Shown here: positions 54,038-64,000 of the stretch, one piece after another
How the letters are laid out: every line of letters starts with the position of its first letter
How positions within the stretch are numbered: the first letter of the stretch is position 1
Position numbers and translations under genes: made by a program
Assembly (NCBI GenBank): GCA_036362985.1
Contig: JAYGXS010000002.1
Location: 11,876,717-11,940,716 of the forward strand
DNA: 64,000 nucleotides
Direction: 5' to 3'
DNA from: Ligula intestinalis
Lineage: Eukaryota > Platyhelminthes > Cestoda > Diphyllobothriidea > Diphyllobothriidae
Notes under the pieces: generated by a model
What the model was told of the DNA's origin: nothing
The model's database searches: none
What the model saw: the letters and a program-made list of their open reading frames with translations, nothing else

Positions 54038-54189
54038 TAGTCGCAAAGAAATCCGAAGATGAATCATTCAGACCCCACGTTGGTTAAAGCGCATGGTCTT
54101 TGCAATAAAAATGGCTTTTTTCGAGGTAATATAGAATATTATGGCCAACAAATGCATTGGAATGCTTATTAGAAATATGCACGCACATG

Positions 54190-55700
54190 TTAATATCCAT
54201 GTCTTGACATATAAAATTTACATCCGATGATCGCCTGTTGCCGGGGCGACAGGCTGATGGAAGTGAAACAGTAATTTCCAGAGAAGGATGTGCTATTTAG
54301 ATAAAACGGATAGTGCGACGTTCTAATATAGAGAAGACAAGCACCACCACGCTTATTTATGCGATTATGACGACAGAGATCATACTCGTCTATGATAAGG
54401 GAGGAGTCAGAAATGATTGGATGAGTCCAAGATTCTGTTATGCATAAAACATCGGGCATCATCTCGAAAGCGATAGCTCGAAGTTGAGCCATTTTATTTA
54501 TAACGGAACTGGCATTAAGCACTATGACATCTAGTGTTTTTCGAGTGACTATGACTATCGTTATTCATTATTATTAATTGATTCTTCCAGTCTATAAGTC
54601 AGGATCTCGTTTGGACGTAAATCACTACCGAGGTGTTCATAAACCCCGGCCCTAGCCAAACTTTTGGGAAAGGTCATTTTCACTCAAATTCTCGATTTTT
54701 GTATAGAAAATAAACTATTAAGCGCCTCACAGCATGGGTTTCTACCTGGAAGATCATGCGAAACCTTGTGTTGGCATTTCTTAACCTGGTTACTTCACTT
54801 CGTAATGAGCAGCAATCAGTCATTGTGATTTACTTTGACCTTAGTAAAGCTTTCGACAAGGTCCCAAACAGGCGTCTTCTAGTGAAACTAGAAGCCCTCG
54901 GCATCAGGCCTCCTCTCCTCGATTTTATTGCTTCCTACCTGTCTAACCGCAACCAGAAGGTCTAAGTTGGCAATAGCTACTCGATGCCTCAAACGATCAC
55001 GAGTGGTGTTTCTCAAGGCACACTTTTAGGTCCCCTCCTTTTCATTCTTTGCATAAATTAAATTTTAAAAGAGCTGAATAACTCGTAAAATTTCATTTAT
55101 GCTGATGACCTTAAGTGTATTTACGCATTTTCTAAGGGCACGGCCAGTAGTTGCTTCGATAAAGTAAACGCAGACTTGCGTACCCTCTCAAGTTGGAGCA
55201 CCACATGGCAGATGGAGTTTTTTCCATCCAAATGTAGTTTCATGTGTTTTGGTCGGGCAAAGCTTCTTGAGCCCATCATCTTCCAAAATAGTCCACTGTA
55301 AGAACGATCTACGATAAAGGATTTGGGTCCAACTTACACGAATAAGCTTGCATTATCACCTCATGCAAATCGAATTTCTGCCAAGGCCGCACACATATGG
55401 GGGTTTATATCGCATATATTTTTCCTTCTAGAAATAAAGTTAAAATTATACCGCGTGCTTGTTCTCCCTATACTAGAATACTGCTGTCCACTTTTTGTTC
55501 TTATGAACACGAGTGACCGTAGTTAGATTGAAAGGTTCAGTGAGTTTTCACTCGTAAAATATTTTCTCTTTCCGGGTCTAGTATTTCTTATACAGACAGA
55601 TGTCAGTTAGCAGACATTAAATTTATTTGGGTAAGAAGACTTGAAGCTGGTATATGCTTTCTCTTTCGCGTCAACATTAGTGAAACTTTCTTGATGGCCA
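54190..55700. mobile_element. LINE-C copy 2 with inverted 5' part
   Basis: 54,190-54,560 codes on the minus strand for the LINE-C endonuclease N-terminal part (CITESWTHPIISDSSLI, RINKRGGACL). From 54,575 the plus strand carries the LINE-C RT (VIYFDLSKAFDKVPN, GVSQGTLLGPLLF-like block, YADD near 55,095). Compared with copy 1, the inverted part corresponds to 24,975-25,345 and the direct part starts at the equivalent of 26,450, so about 1.1 kb is missing at the junction. The 3' part ends near 55,700, before a LINE-E fragment. Confidence 0.75.
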
Positions 55701-55736
55701 TCCCTTTTAAACTTGAAAGGTAAAGCCGGAAGTGTA

Positions 55737-56247
55737 TACATGTATATTGTTTAATGGTTACAGGCAAGAAATGCCCTTGAGGACCCTATAAATGTAACGC
55801 AAACAAAGTTGTTCTTACAGTTAAGATGCAGTCGGGGGAAGCACATATGATATCATGACAGAATTTTGAGTGAAGTTTCACGGAAAAGAATAAAGACGGT
55901 CTAAAGCCAGAAAACATGTTTACAGTGCTGGCCGTAGGAAATCGTGTTGAAAAAGTCGCCTTTTGTCAAACAAAACCACATCGAGTCTTCTTTTAAATTC
56001 CGCAATTGTGTCAGCGGAAACCGTTTTGCTTGATAGCAAGTTCCAAGGCCAGACCACACGTTGACTAAAGAAATATTTTCGGGGGTCTAATCGGGTGCGC
56101 TGGTTGGTGACCTTGTAAGGATGACCACGCAGGTGAGTAGTGGTGGCTAATTGGAAGAAATCCTCTAATTTCAGGGAGGAAATGTGGCCCCGGATTATCC
56201 GGAATGTCCAGAGCAGGCTGCACTGAACGTTCCTGTAAGACAAACTA
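55737..56247 (-). mobile_element. LINE-E 3' fragment (5'-truncated)
   Basis: This closely matches 56,430-56,925 of LINE-E (RT C-terminus LKLEDFFQLATTTHLRGHPY, SQRVVWPWNLLSSKT and 3' UTR GGCAAGAAATGCCCTTGAGG). It is inserted at the boundary between LINE-C copies 2 and 3, on the minus strand. Confidence 0.85.
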
Positions 56248-56606
56248 TTGTCCACCTAGATTTCAGCCTCCCCTAGATACCATTAATTTTTCTAACTGGT
56301 CTCAACTGGTTAGTTCCCCAACAAGACAGAATTATATCATAGATCTGATTTTTTCAAACGGTATTGCTCCCCTCTTCGTTGACTTTAAGCAGGACATCTT
56401 CCAAAGTTATGCATATGTATATTTATGCATATGTATATTTTAGGGTAACAGGCAAGAAATGCCCTTGAGGACCCTATTAATGTAACGCAAACAGGTTATT
56501 CTTACAGTTAATGTGCAGTCGGGGGGAGCACATATGATATCATAACAGAAGTTCGAGTGAATTTTCACGGAAAAGAATGAAAACGGTCTAAAGGCAGAAA
56601 AATGGT

Positions 56607-59480
56607 TCACAGTGCTGGCAGTAGGAAATCGTGTTGTAAAAGTCGCCTTTTGTCAAATAAAATCACATCAAGTCTTCTTTTAAATTCCGCAACTGTGTCA
56701 GCGGAAACCGTCTCGCTTGGCAGCAAGTTCCAAGGCCGGACCACGCGTTGACTGAAGAAATATTTTCGGAGGTCTAATCGGGTGCGTTCGTTTGTGACCT
56801 TGTAAGGATGCCCACGCAGGTGAGTAGTGGTGGCTAATTGGAAGAAATCCTCCAATTTTAGGAAGGAAATGTGGCCCCGAATTATCCGGAATGTCCAGAG
56901 CAGGCTGCACTGAACGTTCCTGTAAGACAAAGGAAAAAGGTCAAGTTTTATCAATCTCTCCTGATATGGTAAGTCCCTGAGACAGTCGACCATCTTTCTT
57001 GCCCTGCGTTGCACTTGTTCAAGAAGCTCCACATCTTTCTTCAACCACGGTGTCCAAACTGGCATTCCGTATTCAAGATGTGGTCTCACAAAGGTGCCAA
57101 ATATTTTTCCGAAGAGTTCAGGTGGAAAGATTTTGAACGCTCGTCTGATCCAGTGCAGGGTACTAGTTGCTTTCTGGACGGACGTTTTACAGTGCTCTGT
57201 TTGCATCAAGTTCGCGGTTGTCCATATACCCAGATCTTTGTGTGTCTCAACCTCGTTTAATGCGGTACAATTGATAAAATAACTGTGTTTCGGTGGCACT
57301 TTTCGCCCCGGGCTTATGTGTAGAACAAAACACTTGGATACATTTAAGTTAAGAAGCCACGTGGACGACCAGATAACCAGTTTATCGATGTTCGACTGTA
57401 GTTTCTTTGCGTCATCGGCGCACCTAATTTCAGCCCATATTTTTATGTCATCCGCAAACATGACAGCTGCGCAATCAAGCTCATTGAGACAGTCGTTTAC
57501 GTAAATCAGGAATAGCAGCGGAACCAAAACTGAGCCTTGTGGTACACCACTCTCGACCATTGTCCATTCTGAGGTGGAGTTTCCGACAACGACCCTCTGT
57601 TCTCTGAGGGACAAAAAACTACTGATCCATTTATGCATTTTTCCTTGGATTCCCACGTCCCAAATCTTCTGCAGAAGAAGCCTGTGTGGTACACTATCGA
57701 AGGCCTTTTTGAAGTCGAAGAATATAACATCAATTGGATAGCCTTTATCAGCGGCCTTTGTCCACTTCTCCTGTGAGTAAAGGGCACTCGTGAGACAAGA
57801 GCGTCCTGGGCGAAAGCCGTGCTGTCCATCACATAGTATTTTGTTGCTTTCGAGGAAATACATTAAATGCTTCATAATAATGCGCTCCATTACTTTGCTC
57901 GCGATGCAAGTTAGACTGACAGGACGGTAATTTGCGCAATCCAGTCGCGGACCTCCCTTATAGATCGGGGTGACGTTTGCCCACTTCCATTCTTCTGGGA
58001 GTTCGCCTTCGTCAAAAGATTTCTGGAAGATGGCAGCCAGGGGTTTGCATAGTTCGTTAGCTAATTCTTTTAGTGCTAGTGCAGGAATTTTGTCCGGCCC
58101 AGGTGATTTGGCAGGCTTAAGTTGGAGTAATTTGGCCCTGACAGTGTTGTGTGAAAACTCTAGGTCCTCTTTTTTGGGCAATAAGGAGGAGGGTAAGGGT
58201 GCAGTTATCGGTTGATGAGCGGACGGACCGTCAGCAAAAGTTGTAGGTTCTCGGGTGTAGACGGATTCAAAGAAATCGGAGAGGAGGGAGGCTTTCATCT
58301 GGTCTTCGGTCACCAGTTGTCCATCGGCTGATCTAAGGGCAGGGATCAGTTCCTGAGATCTCTTCGTGCTTCGTGTGCAACCGTACAAGATCTTGGGGTG
58401 TTCCAGCGACTTGTGTAATATGTTCAACTCGTATTTCTTGTGCAGTTTAGTAGCTTCTCTTTTACAAATGTTACGTTGTTGCTTATACTCCCGTAAGTGT
58501 TTACCGGAGCCGGTTAGTCTGTAGCGTCTCCAGAAGCGGTTTCTTTTTTTGAAAGCGGCCTGCAAGTTTGAGTTCATCCACTTCGGGCGATTCGTACTTG
58601 TCTTTCTTCTGAAGGGACAGTTGAGACACAGAGTCCTTTTCAACGTCGAGCTAAAGGTCATCCACTGTTCATTTGCCCCACCTTGGAGATCTGTTTCCCA
58701 TGATACCTCTGACATTTCTCTTCTCATAAGTGGGAAGTCACCCTTCCAAATGTTACTTTCCCATGTGTCGGAGGAGTAGGGTTTGGAGAACAGCGAATAC
58801 TCGAAATACAGCATAATATGGTCGCTTGACCCTAATGGTGGTCGATCCTGCAGGTCAATCACAGTTTTCTCCTCTCGTGTAAAGATAAGGTCGAGACAGT
58901 TCGACTGTTGTCCTTCCCTAGCCCGCGTTCCAAACGCGACGGTTTGGCAGAGCAGTTTGGCTGTGGCCCATTGTAGTAATTTGTGATTGAAGTTGTCTTG
59001 AAGACCCTGTGCAATCCATGTCTGCCAGTCAACACCAGGAGCGTTAAAGTCCCCAACGATTAGGATGTCTTTTTTCTCACTAACCCTATACAATTCTGCT
59101 ATGACGATAGTGTCTTGGTCATGAGAATGGTTTGGCGGGCGGTATATCACCGAAAGCGTCAGTGGCCTGGCGTACTTAGCAGATATAGTGATATTTAGCA
59201 TTTCCACATCTCGTGCTGGGACCGGTACTTCAGCCGTGGCTGTCAGCTTGCAAGTGACATAGACTATAAGCCCTCCTCCCCTAGTTTTTCTGTCTTTCCT
59301 GAAAAGCTGATATCCTCTAAGTGATAATTCAGAATCAGCGATATCTTTCGAAAGCCAGGTTTCAGTTAAAGCCATGATGTCTGGTTTCACCTCCTCGACC
59401 AAGTTTTTTAGTTCGTCCAGCTTGTTAAACAAGCTTTGTACATTTGCGGTTAGGACCTTTAGTGACAGTTTACTCTGTGA
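56607..59480 (-). CDS. LINE-E ORF2: endonuclease and reverse transcriptase, intact
   Basis: The frame holds at least 941 codons without a stop (from about 59,432), and is open further upstream, where LKVLTANVQSLFNKL begins the endonuclease. It overlaps the end of ORF1 in another frame. APE motifs are ALTETWLSKDIADSE, SVIYRPPNHS, LIVGDFNAPGVDW and LGSSDHIMLY (residues about 20-210). RT motifs (residues about 460-690) are KSPGPDKIPALALK, YRPVSLTCIASKVMERI, QHGFRPGRSC, FFDFKKAFDSVPHR, SGVPQGSVLVPLLF and FADD. The C-terminus is VRPWNLLPSETVSADTVAEFKRRLDV. All catalytic residues expected for both domains are present. The initiation codon is unclear, since the first codon at 59,432 is TTG; re-initiation after ORF1 is possible. 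Confidence 0.88.
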   Translation of the reverse strand, partial: SQSKLSLKVLTANVQSLFNKLDELKNLVEEVKPDIMALTETWLSKDIADSELSLRGYQLFRKDRKTRGGGLIVYVTCKLTATAEVPVPARDVEMLNITISAKYARPLTLSVIYRPPNHSHDQDTIVIAELYRVSEKKDILIVGDFNAPGVDWQTWIAQGLQDNFNHKLLQWATAKLLCQTVAFGTRAREGQQSNCLDLIFTREEKTVIDLQDRPPLGSSDHIMLYFEYSLFSKPYSSDTWESNIWKGDFPLMRREMSEVSWETDLQGGANEQWMTFSSTLKRTLCLNCPFRRKTSTNRPKWMNSNLQAAFKKRNRFWRRYRLTGSGKHLREYKQQRNICKREATKLHKKYELNILHKSLEHPKILYGCTRSTKRSQELIPALRSADGQLVTEDQMKASLLSDFFESVYTREPTTFADGPSAHQPITAPLPSSLLPKKEDLEFSHNTVRAKLLQLKPAKSPGPDKIPALALKELANELCKPLAAIFQKSFDEGELPEEWKWANVTPIYKGGPRLDCANYRPVSLTCIASKVMERIIMKHLMYFLESNKILCDGQHGFRPGRSCLTSALYSQEKWTKAADKGYPIDVIFFDFKKAFDSVPHRLLLQKIWDVGIQGKMHKWISSFLSLREQRVVVGNSTSEWTMVESGVPQGSVLVPLLFLIYVNDCLNELDCAAVMFADDIKIWAEIRCADDAKKLQSNIDKLVIWSSTWLLNLNVSKCFVLHISPGRKVPPKHSYFINCTALNEVETHKDLGIWTTANLMQTEHCKTSVQKATSTLHWIRRAFKIFPPELFGKIFGTFVRPHLEYGMPVWTPWLKKDVELLEQVQRRARKMVDCLRDLPYQERLIKLDLFPLSYRNVQCSLLWTFRIIRGHISFLKLEDFFQLATTTHLRGHPYKVTNERTRLDLRKYFFSQRVVRPWNLLPSETVSADTVAEFKRRLDVILFDKRRLLQHDFLLPAL

Positions 59481-59915
59481 GGCCCAACCCTCATCGTGAC
59501 AGGTTTTGGCCAGAGGAAGGGCTCCTTGACTTGTATTATTTGCCCATCTTTTATTTTCAGGCCCTTTGCCCCGCTTTTGGTCCTCTCTCTCAATTCTATC
59601 CTTAGTTGCCTCATTTTCATCCGCTCCCTCGGCTCGTATTCTGGCTGAAAAAACACTTGCTTGTGCGAATTTCGTAAGGCCGTTTTTCCTTTTAGCAGTT
59701 TTGATGCCAATTCTTCGTTATCAAATATAACTTTGAGAGGCCTTGGGTTTGTTTGTAGGTCGCGGCCTAGGTCTGCTTTACCAAGATGGAAGGCTTTACT
59801 GACGGTATAGGTTTGCCCATTCTTTAGGACAGCGCTGACGTATTCGTGTATTCGATCATAGTCGTGTGCATCGCGTTCCGTTGTACTGTCAAACGTGGAC
59901 TCAGGAGCACTTTGT
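59459..59915 (-). pseudogene. LINE-E ORF1 C-terminal part
   Basis: The open frame ends at a TAA at 59,459-59,461. It carries VSAVLKNGQTYTVSKAF, PRPLKVIFDNEELASKLL and FFQPEYEPRERMKMRQL, homologous to LINE-B ORF1. The apparent ATG at 59,926 lies in the duplicated target sequence, not in the element, so the protein is 5'-truncated by the insertion event. Confidence 0.75.
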
Positions 59916-62900
59916 AGTGATCGCATATTAATTAACTGTTGTCTTCCGCTTCATTTAACGGAAAAGGCTAGTGCTGGTCGTATCTATCATGCTTATGATC
60001 TCGCAGGCATTAGCTTAATCAACAATTTTCTTGACTCATTAGACTATCAGAGTCTCTCCTCCATTAACGACGCTGCATATCTAGCTGAACTCATGTCGGT
60101 CGTTTCTAATAAAATGTTGGAATTTGTGCCCACTAAAATTGCGCAACCCTACGCACCAGAATCGAGCGTCCCTCATTTTCTTTTGCCCCGACTAAAGAAA
60201 TTGAGGAAGCAGCTGGAAGATCGATCTAGTAGTTCGCTGTCTGTGCATCTAAAGATCGCCGAGATCTTCAAATTAGCGTCAAAGATTCGTCTTGCACGTG
60301 ACCAGCACAGGGAATCTTGCGCCCTGAGTGAGTTCAACTCTGCGAAATCGGATGCACAACTGTTTCGTCGTAGGTCCTCCGCAAAACGCGGAATTGAAAT
60401 ACCCCCATTGCTTAATGAAAATAAAACATTTGTACTTGATGAGTCTGATGAGACTGAATTGTTCAATGCTTTCTTTGAAAAAGCATTTTACGACAGAATC
60501 CGAACCGGTCCCGTCGTTTCAACCATACTCAGACAATACTCTCGGGAACATTGACTTCTTCATTGAATTAATTCATCAGCATATACTTCGTCTGAAAAAC
60601 TCGCACTCTTCGGGAATTGACGGTATTCCCAACTCAGTTATCAAAAGAGTGTCGGCCTTTCCCAAAGTACTTAGCCATATATTTTCAGTCTATCTCTCAA
60701 ATGGTTACTTTCCTGACACTTGGAAGACATCCATTATTCTTCCAGTCTTTAAGTCAGGCTCTCCTTCGGACATAAATAACTACCGCGGTGTTCATAAACC
60801 CCAGCCCTAGCTAAACTTCCGGAATAGATGATTTTTAATCAAATGCTCGATTTTTGCTTAGAAAACAAGCTTTTAAGCGACTCACAGCATGGTTTTCTAC
60901 CAGGGCAATCATGCGAGACGTGTCACATAGCTTTTCTTAACCACGTCACTTCTCTCCATATTGAGTGGCAATCCATAGTTGTTGTCTACTTTTTATCTGA
61001 GCAAAGCCTTTGACAAGGTACCGCACAGACGGCTTCTGGTAAAATTGGAAGCCATTGGCATCCGTCCACCTCTCCCCGACTTCATCGGCTCCTACTTGTC
61101 TAACCACAGTCAGAAGGTCTTAGTAGGTAATAGTTACTCCACTGCTCAGCTGATCACGAGTGGCGTTTTTCAAGGCCCTGTCTTGTGTCCTTTACTCTTC
61201 ATTCTATATATAAATTAAATGTCAACTGTTCTGAAAAATTCACACAATATCATTTATGCAGATGACCTCCAATGCATATACTCATTTTCTAAGGACACGA
61301 CAAGTATATGCGTTGATAAAATAAACGCGGACCTGCTTACACTCCCATGTTGGGGTACTACCTGGCAAATGGAGTTTCTCCATCCAAGTGTAGTTTCATG
61401 TGTTTCAGTCCCGACAAGCTTCCTCGTCCCCTAGTCTTTCAAAATACTCCACTTTTAGAACGATCCACTATAAAAGACTTAGGTCTAAGCTACACAAATA
61501 AACTAGCATTGTCGCCTCATGCGGATCGAATATCTGCGAAGGCTGCACAGATATGTGGTTTTATATCACACAATTTCTTCCTGCTGGAAATAAAGTTAAA
61601 ACTTTATCGCATGTATGTTCTACCCATCCTAGAATACTGCTGTCTCCTCTTTGGTCTAATGAATGCTTCTGACCGCGGTAAGGTTGAAAATGTACAGAGG
61701 ATGTTTACTCGCAAAATATTCGCTCTTCCTCGATCCACTATTTCTTATACGGAGAGATGTCAGTTAGCGAACATGACATTTCTTTGGAACAGAAGACTCG
61801 AAGCGGGCCTCTGTTTCCTTTCTCGCATTAACTCTACCCCTAATCTCCCACGAATCGACGCTCTTATTCCCGCAGATAGACCTTATGCCACTCGTAATTA
61901 CTCCAGGATTATTGCACCTTCCTTTAGCTCCACTTCGAACCATTCTCACTCCGTTGCCTCCAAATATGCATTCCTCTGGAATAATATTCCCCTCGAAATT
62001 AACCTGTCGTCTAACTAAGGAGTTTTTAAAGTCAAATTACGTAAACACTTAACTTCGGAATATATAAAATCCTTGTTATCCGTCTCCTTCCCAAACACAC
62101 AACTTTTGGACTTTGGAAAGGGTCCCCCTGGTATGTGAGGTGGTTATGTTTATATTAAATTGTTTTCTATTTATCTATTTCTTCCTCGTTTCAGTGATAT
62201 TTGCAACGATGTTTTGTCCCCGTCTCTGTCCAGTCATCATTGCCATTCTCCGTTCCGCGTTTTTTTACCCTGACGATGGGCTTCATGGTCTCTAATTGTG
62301 CTCACAGTGGTTCTAATATTTTCGCCAGCTCGTCGCTGGCCTCCGCAGTCCACAAGGTCACATCTCCGGCGTTTCGGTGATGATCACGTGACCTCAGCCG
62401 TTCCCTCATCTTGTCGACCCTGTTGTCCGCGATGGCCTTCTCCGGTCTCACCTCCTTGATGGTTGATCATGAAGCCAGTCGGGCGGTGTTACAGTGGTGA
62501 ACGACAGGCTCTGCTGCTATATGATTTCTCCAATTCACAGAAGCATTTCCAACCCTCATACGTTCTCATCAACAGTCCTGTTTCATTGCACTACAATCAA
62601 TCCTATCAACCAACCTCCTTAATTTTGTAGAATCAGTTTTTTCTCCTACGTTTTGTTTTCCTTTTAAGCGGGGGTTCGCTGAAATCTGCCTCGGCTTTAA
62701 TGGTAGGAGTTTTTTTCACTGCTTCCTCCTTAGTTCACCATGCGTTTTCAGAGAGTGTTGACTACTATTTTAAAATAACGATATGTTGATGCGTATTAAT
62801 TTTATCTGCCAACAGTACTAAACGCTCCCGCTGCCTATGTGGTTGTTCAAGGAGAGCAGCATTCATCAACTTTGTATTTATTTTTCCACAGCACTAAGTT

Positions 62901-62959
62901 TGCAATGACGAGATCCTTCGGGCCTAAAATATAAAATTTATTTATTTATTTATTTACTT

Positions 62960-63270
62960 CCATGAGTCAGGAAAGTAACCTTTTAGAACGTAAGCTGAGA
63001 ACAGGTTACTTAGCAATCGGGGAAGCTGAACACTCTCTTGATAAGTGAGTTTGGAATACCGTCAGTTCTTGATGAGTGCGAGTTTTTCAGACGGATAATG
63101 TACTTACGAATTACTTCTATAGAGAAATCTCTGTACTGATAGTATTGAATGAGCTTGGATATCCATTATTCTGCCCACGTAGCTAGTTCAGTATATTAGC
63201 GGTAGTAGGCAATGGCTTTGAAAACCCTTTTCAAAACGGTATGCATAACATTTCCAACATAAGATGTAAC
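62960..63270. other. Short stretch between LINE-C copy 3 and the right-edge LINE fragment
   Basis: No coding domain or repeat is recognised. Confidence 0.35.
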
Positions 63271-63271
63271 T

Positions 63272-64000
63272 TTAAAATAGTGAGTTACATACACGCATGT
63301 TCGCTTTTTTATCTTTATGTCTGAGCAAAGCTTTGGTGGGTGCTAACAATGCTTTCCTGTGCATATGAACAGTATCTGCTAAGTGAATATACACCAAATT
63401 TGCGTTTGAATGCATCTGTCGAGTTCGCCATTTTGACCTCCTGGGGCACTGATGACTCGCTGTGAAAAACAATGTCTGCGAACCTCTACATAGGATAAGG
63501 TTCCCCGCTGTCTGAGGTAAATCCCAGGAAGGTTAGTTGACGTGGTGAATGCGAAGAAGTCATCAAACTGCAGGGCACAGTCTCGATTCCTCACGATCCA
63601 ATATGTCTGTATGTGATCACTTCGGATTTGCCTGTACTCAAGAGGAAAGGGTTAAGTACTTCTAGCCTACGTTCATAAGATAAGGACTTCGGGCCCTTCA
63701 CAACTTTTGTTGCCCCCATTTGGTCTCTTTTCAGTACCTTGCAGCCCTTTTACAACCACGGGCGCGGTGCATTAATTCCATATTCCAGATGTGAACGAAT
63801 AAATGTCCCGCATATTTTGTCCAATAGTTATTTATCAATAACGACAAATGTTCGATTGATGGCGTAGAGAACACGCATCACTCTCTTAGCAGCCCTAACA
63901 AATTGCGAAAATGTTTAAAGAGATGTCACAATGATGATTCCCGGTTCCTTTTGTACGGTTAAGTTCGACAGGCATCTGCCATTAAGTAAGTAGTTGTGGT
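63272..64000 (-). mobile_element. LINE reverse-transcriptase C-terminal fragment, runs off the right edge
   Basis: On the minus strand, pieces across frames give AAKRVMRVLYAINRTFVVID, CGTFIRSHLEYGINAP, VVKGPKSLSYERRLEVL, FDDFFAFTTSTNLPG and RRHCFSQRVISA. These match the order of the LINE-E thumb and C-terminal region (FVRPHLEYGMPVW, LPYQERLIKL, LEDFFQLATTTHL, KYFFSQRVV). There are many stops. The element continues beyond the window. Confidence 0.7.

Larger units (their letters stand above)
56417..59915 (-). mobile_element. LINE-E: young-looking non-LTR retrotransposon, 5'-truncated in ORF1
   Basis: It is inserted into LINE-C copy 3 on the opposite strand. Flanks AGTTATGCATAT (56,405-56,416) and AGTGATCGCATAT (59,916-59,928) are an imperfect target-site duplication. 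The element has partial ORF1, full ORF2, a 3' UTR and a short tail built from repeated TATACATATGCATAAA-like units. ORF2 is unbroken, making this the best preserved RT in the window. Confidence 0.9.
56248..62957 (+). mobile_element. LINE-C copy 3, split by LINE-E, complete 3' end
   Basis: The left piece (56,248-56,416) carries the end of the endonuclease (FNFSNWSQLV, IIDLIFSNGIAPLFVDFKQ in homologous position). The right piece resumes at 59,916 and continues through linker, RT and 3' UTR to a (TTTA)n tail at 62,936-62,957. RT pieces: SGIDGIPNSVIKRV, QHGFLPGQSCETC, KAFDKVPHRRLL, LEYCCLLFGLMNASDRGKVE, with YADD near 61,254. There are several frameshifts. It provides the reference 3' UTR for the nested fragment at 30,163-30,667. 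Confidence 0.85.

Noticed and set aside
60166..60466. Minus-strand open frame of 97 codons
   Set aside because: Antisense shadow of the LINE-C copy 3 linker region.
62370..62400. GGCGTTTCGGTGATGATCACGTG, resembling a hammerhead 3' block
   Set aside because: The CUGAUGA box and outer pairing are not present in the right order; it is part of the LINE-C 3' UTR.
1..64000. CRISPR arrays, operons, bacterial promoters or rRNA genes
   Set aside because: No regularly spaced repeats, ribosome-binding sites or rRNA signatures; the genes are intron-rich eukaryotic genes.

Overview
The window looks like nuclear DNA of a parasitic flatworm, most likely a tapeworm. This is inferred from three things: the introns, many of which are only 30-49 bp; dense degenerate non-LTR (LINE) and Penelope-like retroelements; and the lack of any bacterial-type gene packing. 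No species can be named from sequence alone. It holds three conserved single-copy host genes, each rebuilt exon by exon from splice sites and protein similarity. The rest is mostly mobile DNA.

Host genes. (1) SNRNP70 (U1 snRNP 70 kDa protein), minus strand, 5,906-16,046: eight exons, 297 aa, with a 7.3 kb first intron that contains a whole LINE. (2) CDC123 (ATP-grasp chaperone for eIF2 assembly), plus strand, 34,831-43,062: twelve exons, 335 aa. (3) NOC3L (nucleolar complex protein 3 homologue, ribosome biogenesis), minus strand, 43,226-53,429: thirteen visible exons, 711 aa from the first ATG seen; N-terminal exons may be missing. CDC123 and NOC3L converge, with 163 bp between their stop codons. 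All three have housekeeping roles in RNA processing or translation, but nothing suggests co-regulation beyond adjacency.

Layout. 1-5.9 kb: gene-poor, with one inverted pair of Penelope-type ends. 5.9-16 kb: SNRNP70 with LINE-A (a 2A-like peptide and a PHD-like finger ahead of an endonuclease and a reverse transcriptase). 16.5-33.4 kb: a LINE graveyard (LINE-B, an RTE fragment, LINE-F, LINE-C copy 1, LINE-D carrying a nested LINE-C tail). 34.8-43.1 kb: CDC123; its long introns hold a tRNA-like SINE with a clear target-site duplication, two hAT-type MITEs and a Penelope-like (PLE) fragment. 43.2-53.4 kb: NOC3L; its introns hold diverged tandem duplications, a second PLE and a 5'-inverted LINE. 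53.6-64 kb: a long-TIR MITE, then nested LINEs, including LINE-E with an unbroken 941-codon ORF2 inserted into an older LINE-C copy.

Most notable observations: six hammerhead-ribozyme-like segments, two of them just downstream of PLE GIY-YIG endonuclease ORFs; two hAT MITEs whose target-site duplications are cross-paired, as if they had moved as one composite; a bimodal intron-length distribution (19 of 30 introns at or below 49 bp, the rest above 300 bp) with one 31-bp GC-AG intron; and two LINE insertions with twin-priming-like 5' inversions.
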